64,000 nucleotides of DNA. Origin: Litoreibacter ascidiaceicola (GTDB taxonomy: Bacteria; Pseudomonadota; Alphaproteobacteria; Rhodobacterales; Rhodobacteraceae). How positions within the stretch are numbered: position 1 is the first letter of the stretch; each line of letters starts with the position of its first letter. The notes under the pieces are model-generated. The model did not search any database. It saw nothing but the letters and a program-made list of their open reading frames with translations, and was not told the DNA's origin. Positions 26,219 to 34,551 of this stretch are shown in pieces. The position numbers and the translations under genes are program-made. Location: NCBI RefSeq assembly GCF_900129235.1, contig NZ_FQUV01000004.1, positions 62,001 through 126,000 of the forward strand. Direction: 5' to 3'.

Positions 26219-27184
26219 TCATCGCTCTTTGACGTAAGGCTCTCCACCGGCTCGTGGAGGCGTAGCTTTCCCAACGAAACCTGCAAGGATCACCACGGTT
26301 AGTATATAGGGCAAAGCCTGCATGAATTGCGAGGGCAGGGTGATGAACCCCAAATCAAGGCTCGGATACCGGTTGGAAATTGCCTCCAGCAGCCCGAACA
26401 GGAACGTCGCATAAAGCGCGTACCAAGGGCGCCACTTGGCAAATATCAACGCAGCGAGCGCGATGTAACCGCGTCCTGCTGTCATCTCTTTTACGAAGCT
26501 GGCTCCCAAGCCTGTCGCAAGATAAGCACCAGCCAGCCCGCACAACACGCCACAGATCGCCACGGCAGCATAGCGCAACCCGACGACGGATATCCCTGCC
26601 GTGTCAACGGCCGCCGGGTTTTCCCCTACAGCCCGAAGGCGAAGCCCGAAGCGGGTTCGGAACAGCACATACCATGTCAGCGGCACGCAAAGCAGCGCGA
26701 TATAGACAAGAAACGTGTGGCCGGAGAGGACTTCCGAATACAGCGGCCCAAATACGGGAACCCCTGACAAGGCTTCCGCGAAAGGCAGGTCGATCCCTTG
26801 GAACCGTGCATCGCCCTGAAGGGCAGGGGTCTGACCGCCAAGCTTGAACCAGCTCAACCCGATGAGGACCGTCAGGCCCGACGCCAGAAAGTTGATAGCC
26901 ACACCGGAAATCAGTTGGTTGCCGCGGAAAGTAATCGATGCCAGCCCGTGAATGCCGGACAGTACCAGCGACGCTGCAACCCCTGCCAGCATGCCAAGCC
27001 AGACCGATCCTGTCGAATAAGCCGTCGCCGCCGAGAAGAAAGCCGCGATCAGCATTTTTCCTTCAAGGCCAATGTCAAAAATCCCCGCCCGTTCCGAGAA
27101 AAGACCCGCAAGGCAGGCAAACAACAAAGGCGTTGCAAGGCGCAGCGCACTGTCGAGGATTTGGAGGATCGTCAGATAGTCCAT
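26219..27184 (-). CDS. BMP-type nucleoside ABC transporter permease (second permease)
   Basis: The 321-residue protein has about nine hydrophobic helices and the BPD_transp_2 pattern of the NupQ/YufQ branch: SERAGIFDIGLEGKMLIAAF near the start and RAVGENPAAVDTAGISV in the middle. With the neighbouring permease it should form the inner-membrane channel of a purine-nucleoside importer. It is the last gene of the operon, 3 bases after the first permease. The start follows an AGGAG that touches the ATG, which is unusually close. Confidence 0.9.
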   Translation of the reverse strand: MDYLTILQILDSALRLATPLLFACLAGLFSERAGIFDIGLEGKMLIAAFFSAATAYSTGSVWLGMLAGVAASLVLSGIHGLASITFRGNQLISGVAINFLASGLTVLIGLSWFKLGGQTPALQGDARFQGIDLPFAEALSGVPVFGPLYSEVLSGHTFLVYIALLCVPLTWYVLFRTRFGLRLRAVGENPAAVDTAGISVVGLRYAAVAICGVLCGLAGAYLATGLGASFVKEMTAGRGYIALAALIFAKWRPWYALYATFLFGLLEAISNRYPSLDLGFITLPSQFMQALPYILTVVILAGFVGKATPPRAGGEPYVKER

Positions 27185-27187
27185 CTC

Positions 27188-28282
27188 CTAAGCCTCCGCC
27201 CGTTTGGGTCGCACAAGCACCTTGGCCACCATAGATCGCACCATGTTATCCAAGGCCCCGGTGAACAAAATCACCAACGCCTGAATGACGATCACCAACT
27301 CGCGTGGGATAGAAGTCCAAAGCCCAAGCTCCGCCCCGCCTTGATACAATGCCCCGAACAACAGCGCCGCAAACAGGATGCCCAGAGGGTGGGATCGCCC
27401 CATCAACGCCACGGCAATACCGATGAAACCAGCGCCCTCAACCGAGCCGAGGATGAGGCGCTCGGCCTCGCCCATGACATTGTTGATTGCCATCAAGCCC
27501 GCCAATGCGCCGGAGATCATCATCGTAATGATGGTGATTTTGACGGGGTTGATGCCGGCGTAAACAGCGGCTGGCTGCGATTTGCCAAAAGCCCGAAGCT
27601 GATAGCCAAGGCGTGTGCGCCAGATCAGATAATAGACAAAAATGCAGGCCACGAGGGCAACCACCAGCGTGACATTGGCCGGCGTGCCTTTGGCGAACGG
27701 GATGCCGACGGCGTTCAGCATGTCGCCCAAGGACGGCAAATGCGCAGGTTCGGGGAACTTGGCCGTCGCCGGATCCATAGACCCTTTCGGGCGCAACTTG
27801 TTGACCAGCACATAGTTGAGCAACGACGCCGCGATAAAGTTGAACATGATCGTGGTGATCACGATGTGGCTGCCGCGCTTGGCTTGCAGGTAAGCCGGGA
27901 TCAACGCCCACAACGCGCCGAAAAGGCCCGCCGCCGCGGTCGCCGCGACCAAGGCTATGGTCCAGTGTGGCCATGGAATGAAAAGGCACACAAGCGCGAC
28001 ACCAAGCCCGCCGATCGCCGCTTGGCCTTCACCACCGATGTTGAACAAGGACGCGTGGAAAGCCACAGCGACAGCCAGTCCGGTGAAGATGAAGTTGGTG
28101 GCGTAGTACAGCGTATAGCCCCAGCCATAGGTTGACCCGAGCGCGCCTTTCACCATCAAAGATAATGCGTCCATCGGGTCGTGTCCGGTTGCAAAAACCA
28201 TCAGCATGGACAGGCTGAAGGCAAGGATAAGCCCTACCAAGGGCACGACAATGAGATCAGCCCATTTTGGCAATTGCTCCAT
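27188..28282 (-). CDS. BMP-type nucleoside ABC transporter permease (first permease)
   Basis: The 364-residue integral membrane protein is of the NupP/YufP branch. It shows ATNFIFTGLAVAVAFHASLFNIGGEGQAAIGG, RAFGKSQPAAVYAGI and GFIGIAVALMGRSHPLGI, all family landmarks. It pairs with the permease at 26219-27184 and the ATPase at 28284-29816. Its start lies one base beyond the ATPase stop. The substrate class (nucleosides) is inferred from the BMP binding protein in the same operon. Confidence 0.9.
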   Translation of the reverse strand: MEQLPKWADLIVVPLVGLILAFSLSMLMVFATGHDPMDALSLMVKGALGSTYGWGYTLYYATNFIFTGLAVAVAFHASLFNIGGEGQAAIGGLGVALVCLFIPWPHWTIALVAATAAAGLFGALWALIPAYLQAKRGSHIVITTIMFNFIAASLLNYVLVNKLRPKGSMDPATAKFPEPAHLPSLGDMLNAVGIPFAKGTPANVTLVVALVACIFVYYLIWRTRLGYQLRAFGKSQPAAVYAGINPVKITIITMMISGALAGLMAINNVMGEAERLILGSVEGAGFIGIAVALMGRSHPLGILFAALLFGALYQGGAELGLWTSIPRELVIVIQALVILFTGALDNMVRSMVAKVLVRPKRAEA

Positions 28283-28283
28283 C

Positions 28284-29816
28284 TCAGGTGTCCTCCCCGG
28301 TCATGCCGGCCATCATCAGGCCCAGCTCTTTTTCGTCAGTTTCGGCAGGTAGGCGTTCACCCATAAGTTGGCCATCGAAGATCACCGCAATGCGGTCTGA
28401 CAGCGACAGGATTTCTTCCAACTCCACCGACACAAGTAGGATTGCTTTGCCCTTGTCGCGCAGGGCGACGATCTGTTGGTGGATAAATTCGATGGCACCG
28501 ATATCCACCCCACGGGTCGGCTGGCCCACCAGTAGCAGGTCGGGGTCGCGCTCGATCTCGCGCGCCAGAACGAGCTTTTGCTGGTTGCCACCGGAGAAGC
28601 TCTTGGCCTCCAAATCGGCATTGGCCGGGCGCACGTCAAAGCGTTCGATTTTCCCTTCGGCATCCTCGCGGATGGCCGCGTTGTTCATCAGCAACCCGGT
28701 TTGGTAGGCTTCATCGTCATCATACCCAAAGGCCGTATTCTCCCATGCCTTGAAGTCCATGATCAAACCTTCGCGCTGGCGGTCTTCCGGCACATGGGCA
28801 ATGCCGCGCTTGCGGCGGGACCGCGCGTCCGAAAACTTGCCTGTTAAGTCAAGGTCCTGTCCATTTACCCGAATGGTGCCGGTGCCGTTGCGCATGCCGC
28901 CCAGCACTTCCAAAAGCTCGGACTGGCCGTTTCCGGCAACGCCCGCAATGCCAAGAATTTCTCCGGCGCGCACTTCGAAGGAGATACCTTTGATCCGGAC
29001 AACGCCTTTGCTGTCGACAACCTTTAGGTTTTCCACCTCCAGCACTTTCTCACCGGGTTGCGCAGGTGATTTATCGACACGCAGCAACACCTTACGTCCA
29101 ACCATCAATTCGGCCAACGCTTGCGGAGACGTCTCAGACGTCTTGACAGTCGCGGTCATCTCGCCGCGCCGCATCACCGAGACGGTGTCGGTTGCCTCCA
29201 TGATTTCGCGCAGTTTATGGGTGATCAGAATGATGGTTTTGCCCTCGTCCTTCAGGCGATGAAGGATACGGAATAACTGGTCGGCCTCGGCTGGGGTCAA
29301 TACGCCCGTCGGCTCGTCGAGAATGAGGATGTCGGCCTGACGGTACAACGCCTTTAGGATTTCCACCCGTTGCTGCATCCCCACACCGATGTCTTGGATC
29401 AAGGCATCAGGATCGACATTCAACTCGTATTCGGCGGCCAAAGCGGCCAAGTCTTTGCGCGCCTTGCGCAGCGATGGGGCCAGAAGGGCGCCGTCTTCCG
29501 CACCCAGAATGACATTCTCCAGAACGGTGAAATTTTCGACCAGTTTGAAATGCTGGAACACCATGCCGATGCCCGCGGCGATGGCCGCTTGGCTGTCAGG
29601 AATGGATACTTTCTCGCCGGATATATAGATCTCGCCCTTATCGGCTTTGTAGAAACCGTAAAGGATCGACATGAGCGTGGACTTCCCCGCACCATTTTCG
29701 CCAATGATGCCGTGGATCGTTCCGGGCATGACGCGGATGGAGATGTCTTTGTTGGCCTGAACAGGCCCGAAGGCTTTCGAGATGCCCTTAAGTTCGATTG
29801 CAGGGGCCGTGGTCAC
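28284..29816 (-). CDS. Nucleoside-type ABC transporter ATP-binding protein (two ABC domains)
   Basis: The 510-residue protein has two tandem ABC domains like those of sugar and nucleoside importers. The first has Walker A GENGAGKSTL, a degenerate signature IGVGMQQRVEIL and Walker B LILDEPTGVL. The second has GVAGNGQSELLE as a degenerate Walker A, signature SFSGGNQQKLVLAREI and LLVGQPTRGVD. Usually only the first site hydrolyses ATP. The start is GTG (29816), overlapping the stop of the NTF2-like gene (GTGA). Confidence 0.93.
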   Translation of the reverse strand: MTTAPAIELKGISKAFGPVQANKDISIRVMPGTIHGIIGENGAGKSTLMSILYGFYKADKGEIYISGEKVSIPDSQAAIAAGIGMVFQHFKLVENFTVLENVILGAEDGALLAPSLRKARKDLAALAAEYELNVDPDALIQDIGVGMQQRVEILKALYRQADILILDEPTGVLTPAEADQLFRILHRLKDEGKTIILITHKLREIMEATDTVSVMRRGEMTATVKTSETSPQALAELMVGRKVLLRVDKSPAQPGEKVLEVENLKVVDSKGVVRIKGISFEVRAGEILGIAGVAGNGQSELLEVLGGMRNGTGTIRVNGQDLDLTGKFSDARSRRKRGIAHVPEDRQREGLIMDFKAWENTAFGYDDDEAYQTGLLMNNAAIREDAEGKIERFDVRPANADLEAKSFSGGNQQKLVLAREIERDPDLLLVGQPTRGVDIGAIEFIHQQIVALRDKGKAILLVSVELEEILSLSDRIAVIFDGQLMGERLPAETDEKELGLMMAGMTGEDT

Positions 29817-30166
29817 GCGGGCTCTCCCATGCCGGCAAATCCAATCAATCGCGAGATTTTCCCGTCAGCGATATCGGCGAAGTACTGGCCATGCTGCATC
29901 GGGACACCGCCCTTACAAAACGCAACGGTCGCGCGGGCGTGGCCATTGTGTTCCGAGGTGTGGACGACCTTCGCCGATCCGTCCGGCATCATGTCGCCGT
30001 AAATCTTCACATAGGCCAGATACGCCTCACGATCCGTGATGGGTTCCGGTGCGTTCGGATCTGCGTAATAGAATTTGTTGGCGAGAGCCGCGTCGGTTTT
30101 CGCCGCGCGGCTCTCGGCCGATGGATCGCCCCAAGCCGAGAAGAAAGTATAGATGCAATCAGTCAT
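29813..30166 (-). CDS. NTF2-like/SnoaL-type small protein in a nucleoside transporter operon
   Basis: The 117-residue protein has the cone-shaped NTF2-like pattern: an N-terminal helix (IYTFFSAWGDPSAESRAAK), FYYADPNAPEPITDREAYLAYVKIYGDMMPDG, then strands RATVAFCKGGVPMQHGQYFADIADGKI. No signal peptide is present, so it is cytoplasmic. Members of this fold include isomerases, hydrolases and ligand binders. AGGAG lies nine bases before its ATG. It sits between the substrate-binding protein and the ATPase genes and overlaps the latter, so it is made with the transporter. Its job is unknown. Confidence 0.85.
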   Translation of the reverse strand: MTDCIYTFFSAWGDPSAESRAAKTDAALANKFYYADPNAPEPITDREAYLAYVKIYGDMMPDGSAKVVHTSEHNGHARATVAFCKGGVPMQHGQYFADIADGKISRLIGFAGMGEPA

Positions 30167-30183
30167 GGCTTGGGGCTCCTAAC

Positions 30184-31179
30184 TTAGAATGTCAGGGATG
30201 GGCAGGACTCGTCGGACATGTAGTCGTGGACCGTGATGTCACCCGAGATGATCTTGGCTGCCACCGCGTCAACGGTTGCTTTCAGGTCATCGGAGATCAA
30301 ATCAGCGTTGTTTTCGTCCAGCGAATAGCCCACGCCTTCATTGGCCAAGCCCATGACATTGAAGCCAGTTTCCAAACCGGGGCCGTCTTTCATCGCGTTG
30401 TAAACAGCGTTGTCGACGCGCTTGAGCATCGAGGTCAAAACCTTGCCAGGGTGCAGGTAGTTCTGGTTGCTGTCGACGCCGATGGACAAGATGCCTTCGT
30501 CAGCCGCAGTTTGCAGAACACCCAAGCCCGTGCCGCCAGCCGCCGCATACACCACGTCAGCACCTTGGCTGATTTGCGCACGTGTCAGTTCGCCGCCTTT
30601 TACCGGATCGTTCCAAGCCGCACCGGTGGTGCCGGTCATGTTGGATAGAACTTTGGTGTCAGGGTTCGCCGCTTTTGCGCCTTGAGCATAGCCACAGGCG
30701 AATTTGCGGATCAGCGGGATGTCCATGCCGCCGATGAAGCCAACAGTGTTGGTCTTGGAGGTTTGCGCCGCCATGTAGCCGACCAGATACGAACCCTCGT
30801 GCTCGTTGAAAACCACCGAGCGTACGTTCGGCGCATCGACGACCATGTCGATGATCACGAAAGACGTGTCGGGATAGTCGCCAGCGACCTCACCCAGAGC
30901 GTTGCCGAACGCAAAGCCGGCCATCACGATCGGGTTGGAGCCTGCTTCGGCAAAGCGGCGCAGGGCCTGCTCGCGCTGCGCGTCGGACTGCAGCTCGACC
31001 TCGGCAAACTTGCCGCCGGTTTCTTCGGCCCAACGGGTTGCGCCGTTATAGGCGGCTTCGTTGAAGGATTTGTCGAATTTGCCGCCAAGATCGAAGATGA
31101 TCGCCGGATCAGCCAAAGCTGCGCCTGCGCTAAGCGCCATGGTCGCGGCCGCGCCGAGGAATTTTTGCATGATTGTCAT
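30184..31179 (-). CDS. BMP-family substrate-binding lipoprotein-type protein of a nucleoside ABC transporter
   Basis: The 331-residue protein has an N-terminal signal peptide that ends near SAGAALA/DP. The mature region has the Bmp/PnrA pattern: IIFDLGGKFDKSFNEAAYNGA, VGFIGGMDIPLIRKFACGY, and VYAAAGGTGLGVLQTAADE. No lipobox cysteine follows the signal, so it should be free in the periplasm. PnrA-type proteins bind purine nucleosides. The gene is first in the operon, with GGGAG before its ATG and a 179-base upstream gap that should hold the promoter. Confidence 0.92.
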   Translation of the reverse strand: MTIMQKFLGAAATMALSAGAALADPAIIFDLGGKFDKSFNEAAYNGATRWAEETGGKFAEVELQSDAQREQALRRFAEAGSNPIVMAGFAFGNALGEVAGDYPDTSFVIIDMVVDAPNVRSVVFNEHEGSYLVGYMAAQTSKTNTVGFIGGMDIPLIRKFACGYAQGAKAANPDTKVLSNMTGTTGAAWNDPVKGGELTRAQISQGADVVYAAAGGTGLGVLQTAADEGILSIGVDSNQNYLHPGKVLTSMLKRVDNAVYNAMKDGPGLETGFNVMGLANEGVGYSLDENNADLISDDLKATVDAVAAKIISGDITVHDYMSDESCPSLTF

Positions 31180-31358
31180 GGTGGTCTCCCAGATGTTTTT
31201 TGTTACGTCCGGGGCCGTCCCCCCGGTTGCATAAAGCAGTGATCGGGCAAGCAGCGCCCGCAGATCATCGGGTATTAACGCCCCAGTGTCGCCAAGGGGT
31301 CAACCGATTCTTGTAAATTTCCCACGCAAATGGCGTGATTTCAGGCGCTTACGCTAGG

Positions 31359-31772
31359 TTAGCGGTCACCTAGCTCGCAACGCATCACCAAAGCGTCCAG
31401 CGTCGAGCCATCCGGACGCCGGTAATATGCCCGACGGCGGCCTGCATCTTCAAATCCGGTTGAGCGATAGAGCGCAATGGCGGCATCATTGTCTGCGGCC
31501 ACTTCCAGGAAGGCGAGCGTTGCCCCGTCTTCGGTCGCTCGGGTTTTGAACCCCTCCACCAAACCGCGCGCCACGCCTTGCCGTCGCGCAGCGGGGTCGA
31601 CTGCGAGCGTCAGCAGTTCCGCTTCATTTACTACGACGCGCCCAAGCAAGAAGCCTTGCGGGGTGCTTAGCAGAAAGGCGCTGTCCTCAAAGCTGGCAAA
31701 CTCTGATGCGGACCACGGCCGTGGGGTCGTGAAACATTTAGCGTGCAGTGCGGCTAATGCGGCGGGGGTCAT
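31359..31772 (-). CDS. rimI: GNAT acetyltransferase, probable ribosomal-protein-alanine acetyltransferase
   Basis: The 137-residue GNAT protein has LLTLAVDPAARRQGVARGLVEGF (acetyl-CoA loop RRQGVA) and the RimI-type C-terminal region EVAADNDAAIALYRSTGFEDAGRRRAYYRRPDG. It would acetylate the N-terminal alanine of ribosomal protein S18. It overlaps tsaB by four bases, and the tsaB-rimI pair is common in bacteria, which supports the name. It is the last gene of the nfu-tsaB-rimI cluster. Confidence 0.86.
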   Translation of the reverse strand: MTPAALAALHAKCFTTPRPWSASEFASFEDSAFLLSTPQGFLLGRVVVNEAELLTLAVDPAARRQGVARGLVEGFKTRATEDGATLAFLEVAADNDAAIALYRSTGFEDAGRRRAYYRRPDGSTLDALVMRCELGDR

Positions 31773-32431
31773 AGGATGACGGGGGCTGGGTCGCGGGGCG
31801 GGGCCGCATCTGCGGGCCGAAGATACAGCGGGGCCGGGCGTGCGCCATCCGGTACGCGCGCAGAGGCGATGCGCGCGATGGCGGTGATGAGGTCTGTGGC
31901 GCTCGTCTTTACCACCTCGGCCCCAAGCTGCGTGGCAACTGAGGCACTGTTATATCCGACAACGAACGCGGTTCCCCGCGGGGAACCCGCTTGAATTTCG
32001 TCCTCGGCGCGGAGGTTAGGAGAGTCCAGAGCATCTCCGCCTTTGGTGAAAAACTGTATGTAAACATTGTCTTGGCGCGCATCTAAAATAGCAAGCGTCT
32101 GACCTTCCTGCGCAGGTCCAAACGCCATGGCCTCTAGCACATTGACACCAATCGCAGGGATGCCCAGCGAAAGAGCCAGCCCCCGTGCGGCACTAACCGA
32201 AATGCGGATACCCGTGAAGTTGCCGGGACCAATGCCCACGCCGATGCGGTCAAGGTCGGACCATTTTTTGCCTGCCCCTAACAGGACCTCTTCCAGTAGC
32301 GGCATGAGGCGCTCGGCTTGGCCCTTCTGCATCTCCTCGACGCGGGATACCAGAACAGTGTCGCCCGACAGCAAAGCGGCCGCGCAATGCGCGGCCGATG
32401 TGTCGAATGCCAATGTCAGTTGGTCAGCCAT
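31769..32431 (-). CDS. tsaB: tRNA threonylcarbamoyladenosine biosynthesis protein TsaB
   Basis: The 220-residue protein belongs to the ASKHA fold family: LAFDTSAAHCAAALL at the N-terminus and the TsaB signature GVGIGPGNFTGIRISVSAARGLAL. It partners TsaD and TsaE to make t6A at position 37 of ANN-reading tRNAs. The gene is followed by rimI with ATGA overlap and preceded by nfu with a 9-base gap, so it is in a three-gene operon driven from the promoter upstream of nfu. Confidence 0.94.
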   Translation of the reverse strand: MADQLTLAFDTSAAHCAAALLSGDTVLVSRVEEMQKGQAERLMPLLEEVLLGAGKKWSDLDRIGVGIGPGNFTGIRISVSAARGLALSLGIPAIGVNVLEAMAFGPAQEGQTLAILDARQDNVYIQFFTKGGDALDSPNLRAEDEIQAGSPRGTAFVVGYNSASVATQLGAEVVKTSATDLITAIARIASARVPDGARPAPLYLRPADAAPPRDPAPVIL

Positions 32432-32440
32432 GAACCTGCT

Positions 32441-33004
32441 TTAGGCCGCGACTGGGCGAACCTCAACCACTTCGGGGATATAGTGTCGCAGCAGGTTTTC
32501 AATGCCCATTTTCAGCGTCAGTGTGGACGAGGGGCAGCCAGCGCAGGCGCCTTGCATATGCAGATAGACCACGCCACGCTCGAACCCGTGAAACGTGATG
32601 TCACCACCATCTTGTGCCACGGCAGGACGCACACGGGTGTCGAGCAGCTCTTTGATCTGGTCCACAATCGCGCCGTCTTCACCGGTATGTTCCGCATGGC
32701 CGCCGGAGGCGTCGCTGTCGCCTTCAAGAGCCGGTTGGCCGGATTGGAAGTGCTCCATCACCGCGCCAAGGATGGCGGGTTTGACGTGGTCCCATTCCGT
32801 CGCGTCGGACTTGGTCACGGTCACAAAATCGTTTCCGAGGAACACGCCGGTGACACCCTCGACCGCGAAGATACGGCTGGCGAGAGGGGATTTTCCGGCG
32901 GTGTCCGCAGACGGGAAATCTGCCGTCCCTGTTTCCAACACGGTCTGGCCAGGAAGGAATTTCAGCGTGGCGGGATTGGGTGTGGATTCGGTCTGGATGA
33001 ACAT
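32441..33004 (-). CDS. NifU/Nfu-family iron-sulfur cluster carrier
   Basis: The 187-residue protein has an N-terminal Nfu_N domain (MFIQTESTPNPATLKFLPG...VTGVFLGNDFVTVTK) and a C-terminal NifU domain with the cluster-binding CxxC in GACAGCPSSTLTLK. It delivers 4Fe-4S clusters to target enzymes; SdhB and the many other Fe-S proteins of the cell are possible clients. The gene heads nfu-tsaB-rimI. Its upstream gap holds a promoter-like TTGACT/ATATCT pair with an Irr-type iron-control box next to it. Confidence 0.92.
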   Translation of the reverse strand: MFIQTESTPNPATLKFLPGQTVLETGTADFPSADTAGKSPLASRIFAVEGVTGVFLGNDFVTVTKSDATEWDHVKPAILGAVMEHFQSGQPALEGDSDASGGHAEHTGEDGAIVDQIKELLDTRVRPAVAQDGGDITFHGFERGVVYLHMQGACAGCPSSTLTLKMGIENLLRHYIPEVVEVRPVAA

Positions 33005-33030
33005 GGCTGGGCCTCTTTGATGTAGACTAC

Positions 33031-33080
33031 AGATATGAGACTCTGCGGGCGCGAAGTCAATAGATTGGAATTATTCTAAA
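33031..33080 (-). promoter_or_regulatory. Candidate nfu promoter with adjacent Irr-type (ICE) box
   Basis: On the minus strand TTGACT (33060-33055), an 18-base spacer and ATATCT (33036-33031) resemble a housekeeping promoter 27 bases before the nfu start codon. Directly upstream lies TTTAGAATAATTCCAA (33080-33065). It matches the iron control element TTTAGAA-N3-TTCTAAA fully in one half and at five of seven positions in the other. Iron/haem control by Irr of an Fe-S assembly gene would be reasonable. Confidence 0.5.
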
Positions 33081-33096
33081 CTGGACGAGCCTGACT

Positions 33097-33552
33097 TTAG
33101 CTTACAGCTTCCAACTGCTCTTTGGTCATTTCTCCGGGCACAATGGTCACCGGAATAGGCAACGTGCCTGATCGCCGCGTAAGCTCGGTTACCAAGGGTC
33201 CGGGGCCTTTGTTTCCTGTGCCTGCGCCCAGCACCAGAACGCCGACATCTGGGTCTTCGGTCACTTGCGCCAGAATTTCCGGAACCGCCTCGCCTTCGCG
33301 AATGACAAGTTCCGGGTCGACCCCTTGCTTGTCACGCATCCATTTTGCGAAGACCTCGAAATGAGCAACGATGCGGTCACGCGCCTCTTGACGCATGATC
33401 TCGCCGACGCCAACCCAGTGGTTGAACTCGTCCGGCGGGATCACAGCCAGAATTTCGACACCGCCACCAGTGCGCGCGGCGCGCATCGCTGCAAAACGCA
33501 TGGCGTTCAGGCATTCGCGGCTGTCATCGAGCACAACAAGAAACTTACGCAT
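33097..33552 (-). CDS. Universal stress protein family
   Basis: The 151-residue single-domain Usp protein starts MRKFLVVLDDSRECLNAMRFAAMRA and ends with the nucleotide-binding type segment VLVLGAGTGNKGPGPLVTELTRRSGTLPIPVTIVP. The G-x2-G-x9-G-S/T motif is altered (GAGTGNKGPGPLVTE), so ATP binding is uncertain. Start ATG 33552 is preferred over the TTG two codons upstream. It is cytoplasmic and its role is not predictable. It is a lone gene with short gaps on both sides. Confidence 0.88.
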   Translation of the reverse strand: MRKFLVVLDDSRECLNAMRFAAMRAARTGGGVEILAVIPPDEFNHWVGVGEIMRQEARDRIVAHFEVFAKWMRDKQGVDPELVIREGEAVPEILAQVTEDPDVGVLVLGAGTGNKGPGPLVTELTRRSGTLPIPVTIVPGEMTKEQLEAVS

Positions 33553-33618
33553 GGCCAAAGCCCTCCACGGAACAGATCATGCTGCAAGCGCAGGTATCGC
33601 GCAATACATGGTTTGGCG

Positions 33619-34479
33619 TCATTTCGACAGCGCCCAGTCCCAGTACATCTCGCGGACTTTTTTGGTGACGGGGCCGGATTGGTAATGCGTGCCGTCGAAT
33701 TCCTTGACGGGGGTGACCTTCATCATGTTGCCGGACAGGAAAACCTCGTCGGCCTCGCGGAAGTCTTGGAAGGTGAGCACCGTTTCGTGCACTTTGGTGC
33801 CGTCCTTGGCCAAGTTCGAGATATGGCGCGCACGGGTGATCCCCGACAGGAACGTGCCGTTGGGAACGGGCGTGAATATCTCACCGTCGCGCACCATGAA
33901 GACGTTGGCGGTCGCGGTCTCGGCCACATTGCCCAAGGCGTCGGCTACCAAAGCGTTGCCAAAGCCCTTTGCGCGGGCCTCCGCCAGCATGCGGGCGTTG
34001 TTGGGGTAAAGGCAGCCCGCCTTGGCGTTAACCACGCTCGACGACAGGGTTGGGCGGCAAAATTGCGTTGTGGTCAGCGTCGTTGCAGCGCCTTGAGGGG
34101 CCATCGGGATTTCCTCGAGGCAGATCGCGAATCCGGTCTCGTCGGGTTTCGGGACGATGCCCAGCTCGTCGCCCGCGATGGCCCAATACATCGGGCGAAT
34201 ATAAACGGCAGCCGTCTTGGGGTAGGCCGCGAGGCCTTCTTGAACGATCTCGACCATCTGCTCGGCGGTATGCGTTGGCGTGATCATCAGCGCCTTGGCG
34301 GAGCGGTTGACGCGCTCGCAATGGGCAAAGAGGTCAGGCGAAACACCCTCGAAATACCGCGCGCCGTCGAAGACAGACGTGCCCAACCACATGGCGTGAT
34401 CAGCCGCCCGCATCACAGGAACGTCGCCCGCGTGCCATGTGCCGTTGAAAAAGGTGCGGATGTTGATGCCGGTTGCCAT
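33619..34479 (-). CDS. Branched-chain amino acid aminotransferase (class IV PLP enzyme)
   Basis: The product has 286 residues from ATG 34479, which has GGGAGGA upstream; a longer start is rejected. Fold-type IV landmarks are GTSVFDGARYFEG, RPMYWAIAG, the PLP-lysine region VVNAKAGCLYPNNARM, ETATANVFMVRDG and the phosphate-binding GTFLSGITRARH. It interconverts branched-chain amino acids and 2-oxo acids. A D-amino-acid aminotransferase or a specialised IlvE paralogue cannot be ruled out, since no ilv genes are nearby. Confidence 0.85.
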   Translation of the reverse strand: MATGINIRTFFNGTWHAGDVPVMRAADHAMWLGTSVFDGARYFEGVSPDLFAHCERVNRSAKALMITPTHTAEQMVEIVQEGLAAYPKTAAVYIRPMYWAIAGDELGIVPKPDETGFAICLEEIPMAPQGAATTLTTTQFCRPTLSSSVVNAKAGCLYPNNARMLAEARAKGFGNALVADALGNVAETATANVFMVRDGEIFTPVPNGTFLSGITRARHISNLAKDGTKVHETVLTFQDFREADEVFLSGNMMKVTPVKEFDGTHYQSGPVTKKVREMYWDWALSK

Positions 34480-34551
34480 GATCGTCCTCCCAGTAAGCAT
34501 TTGCAGGCTAGGACGGGTTAGGTCAGCCGTCCAGACCTTTTTGTCGGATCA

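Noticed and set aside
26798-28135. 445-codon plus-strand open frame opposite the nucleoside permeases
   Set aside because: Antisense to two genes with clear BPD_transp_2 motifs; the translation is rich in H, R and Q without hydrophobic core patterns.
33265-34521. 418-codon plus-strand open frame opposite usp and the aminotransferase
   Set aside because: It covers two unrelated convincing genes on the other strand and the gap between them.
34520-34542. Hairpin AGGTC/GACCT followed by TTTTT, reading as a + strand terminator
   Set aside because: Both flanking genes are on the minus strand, the stem has only 5 bp, and there is no plus-strand gene to terminate. It is probably chance, or it could limit antisense transcription.
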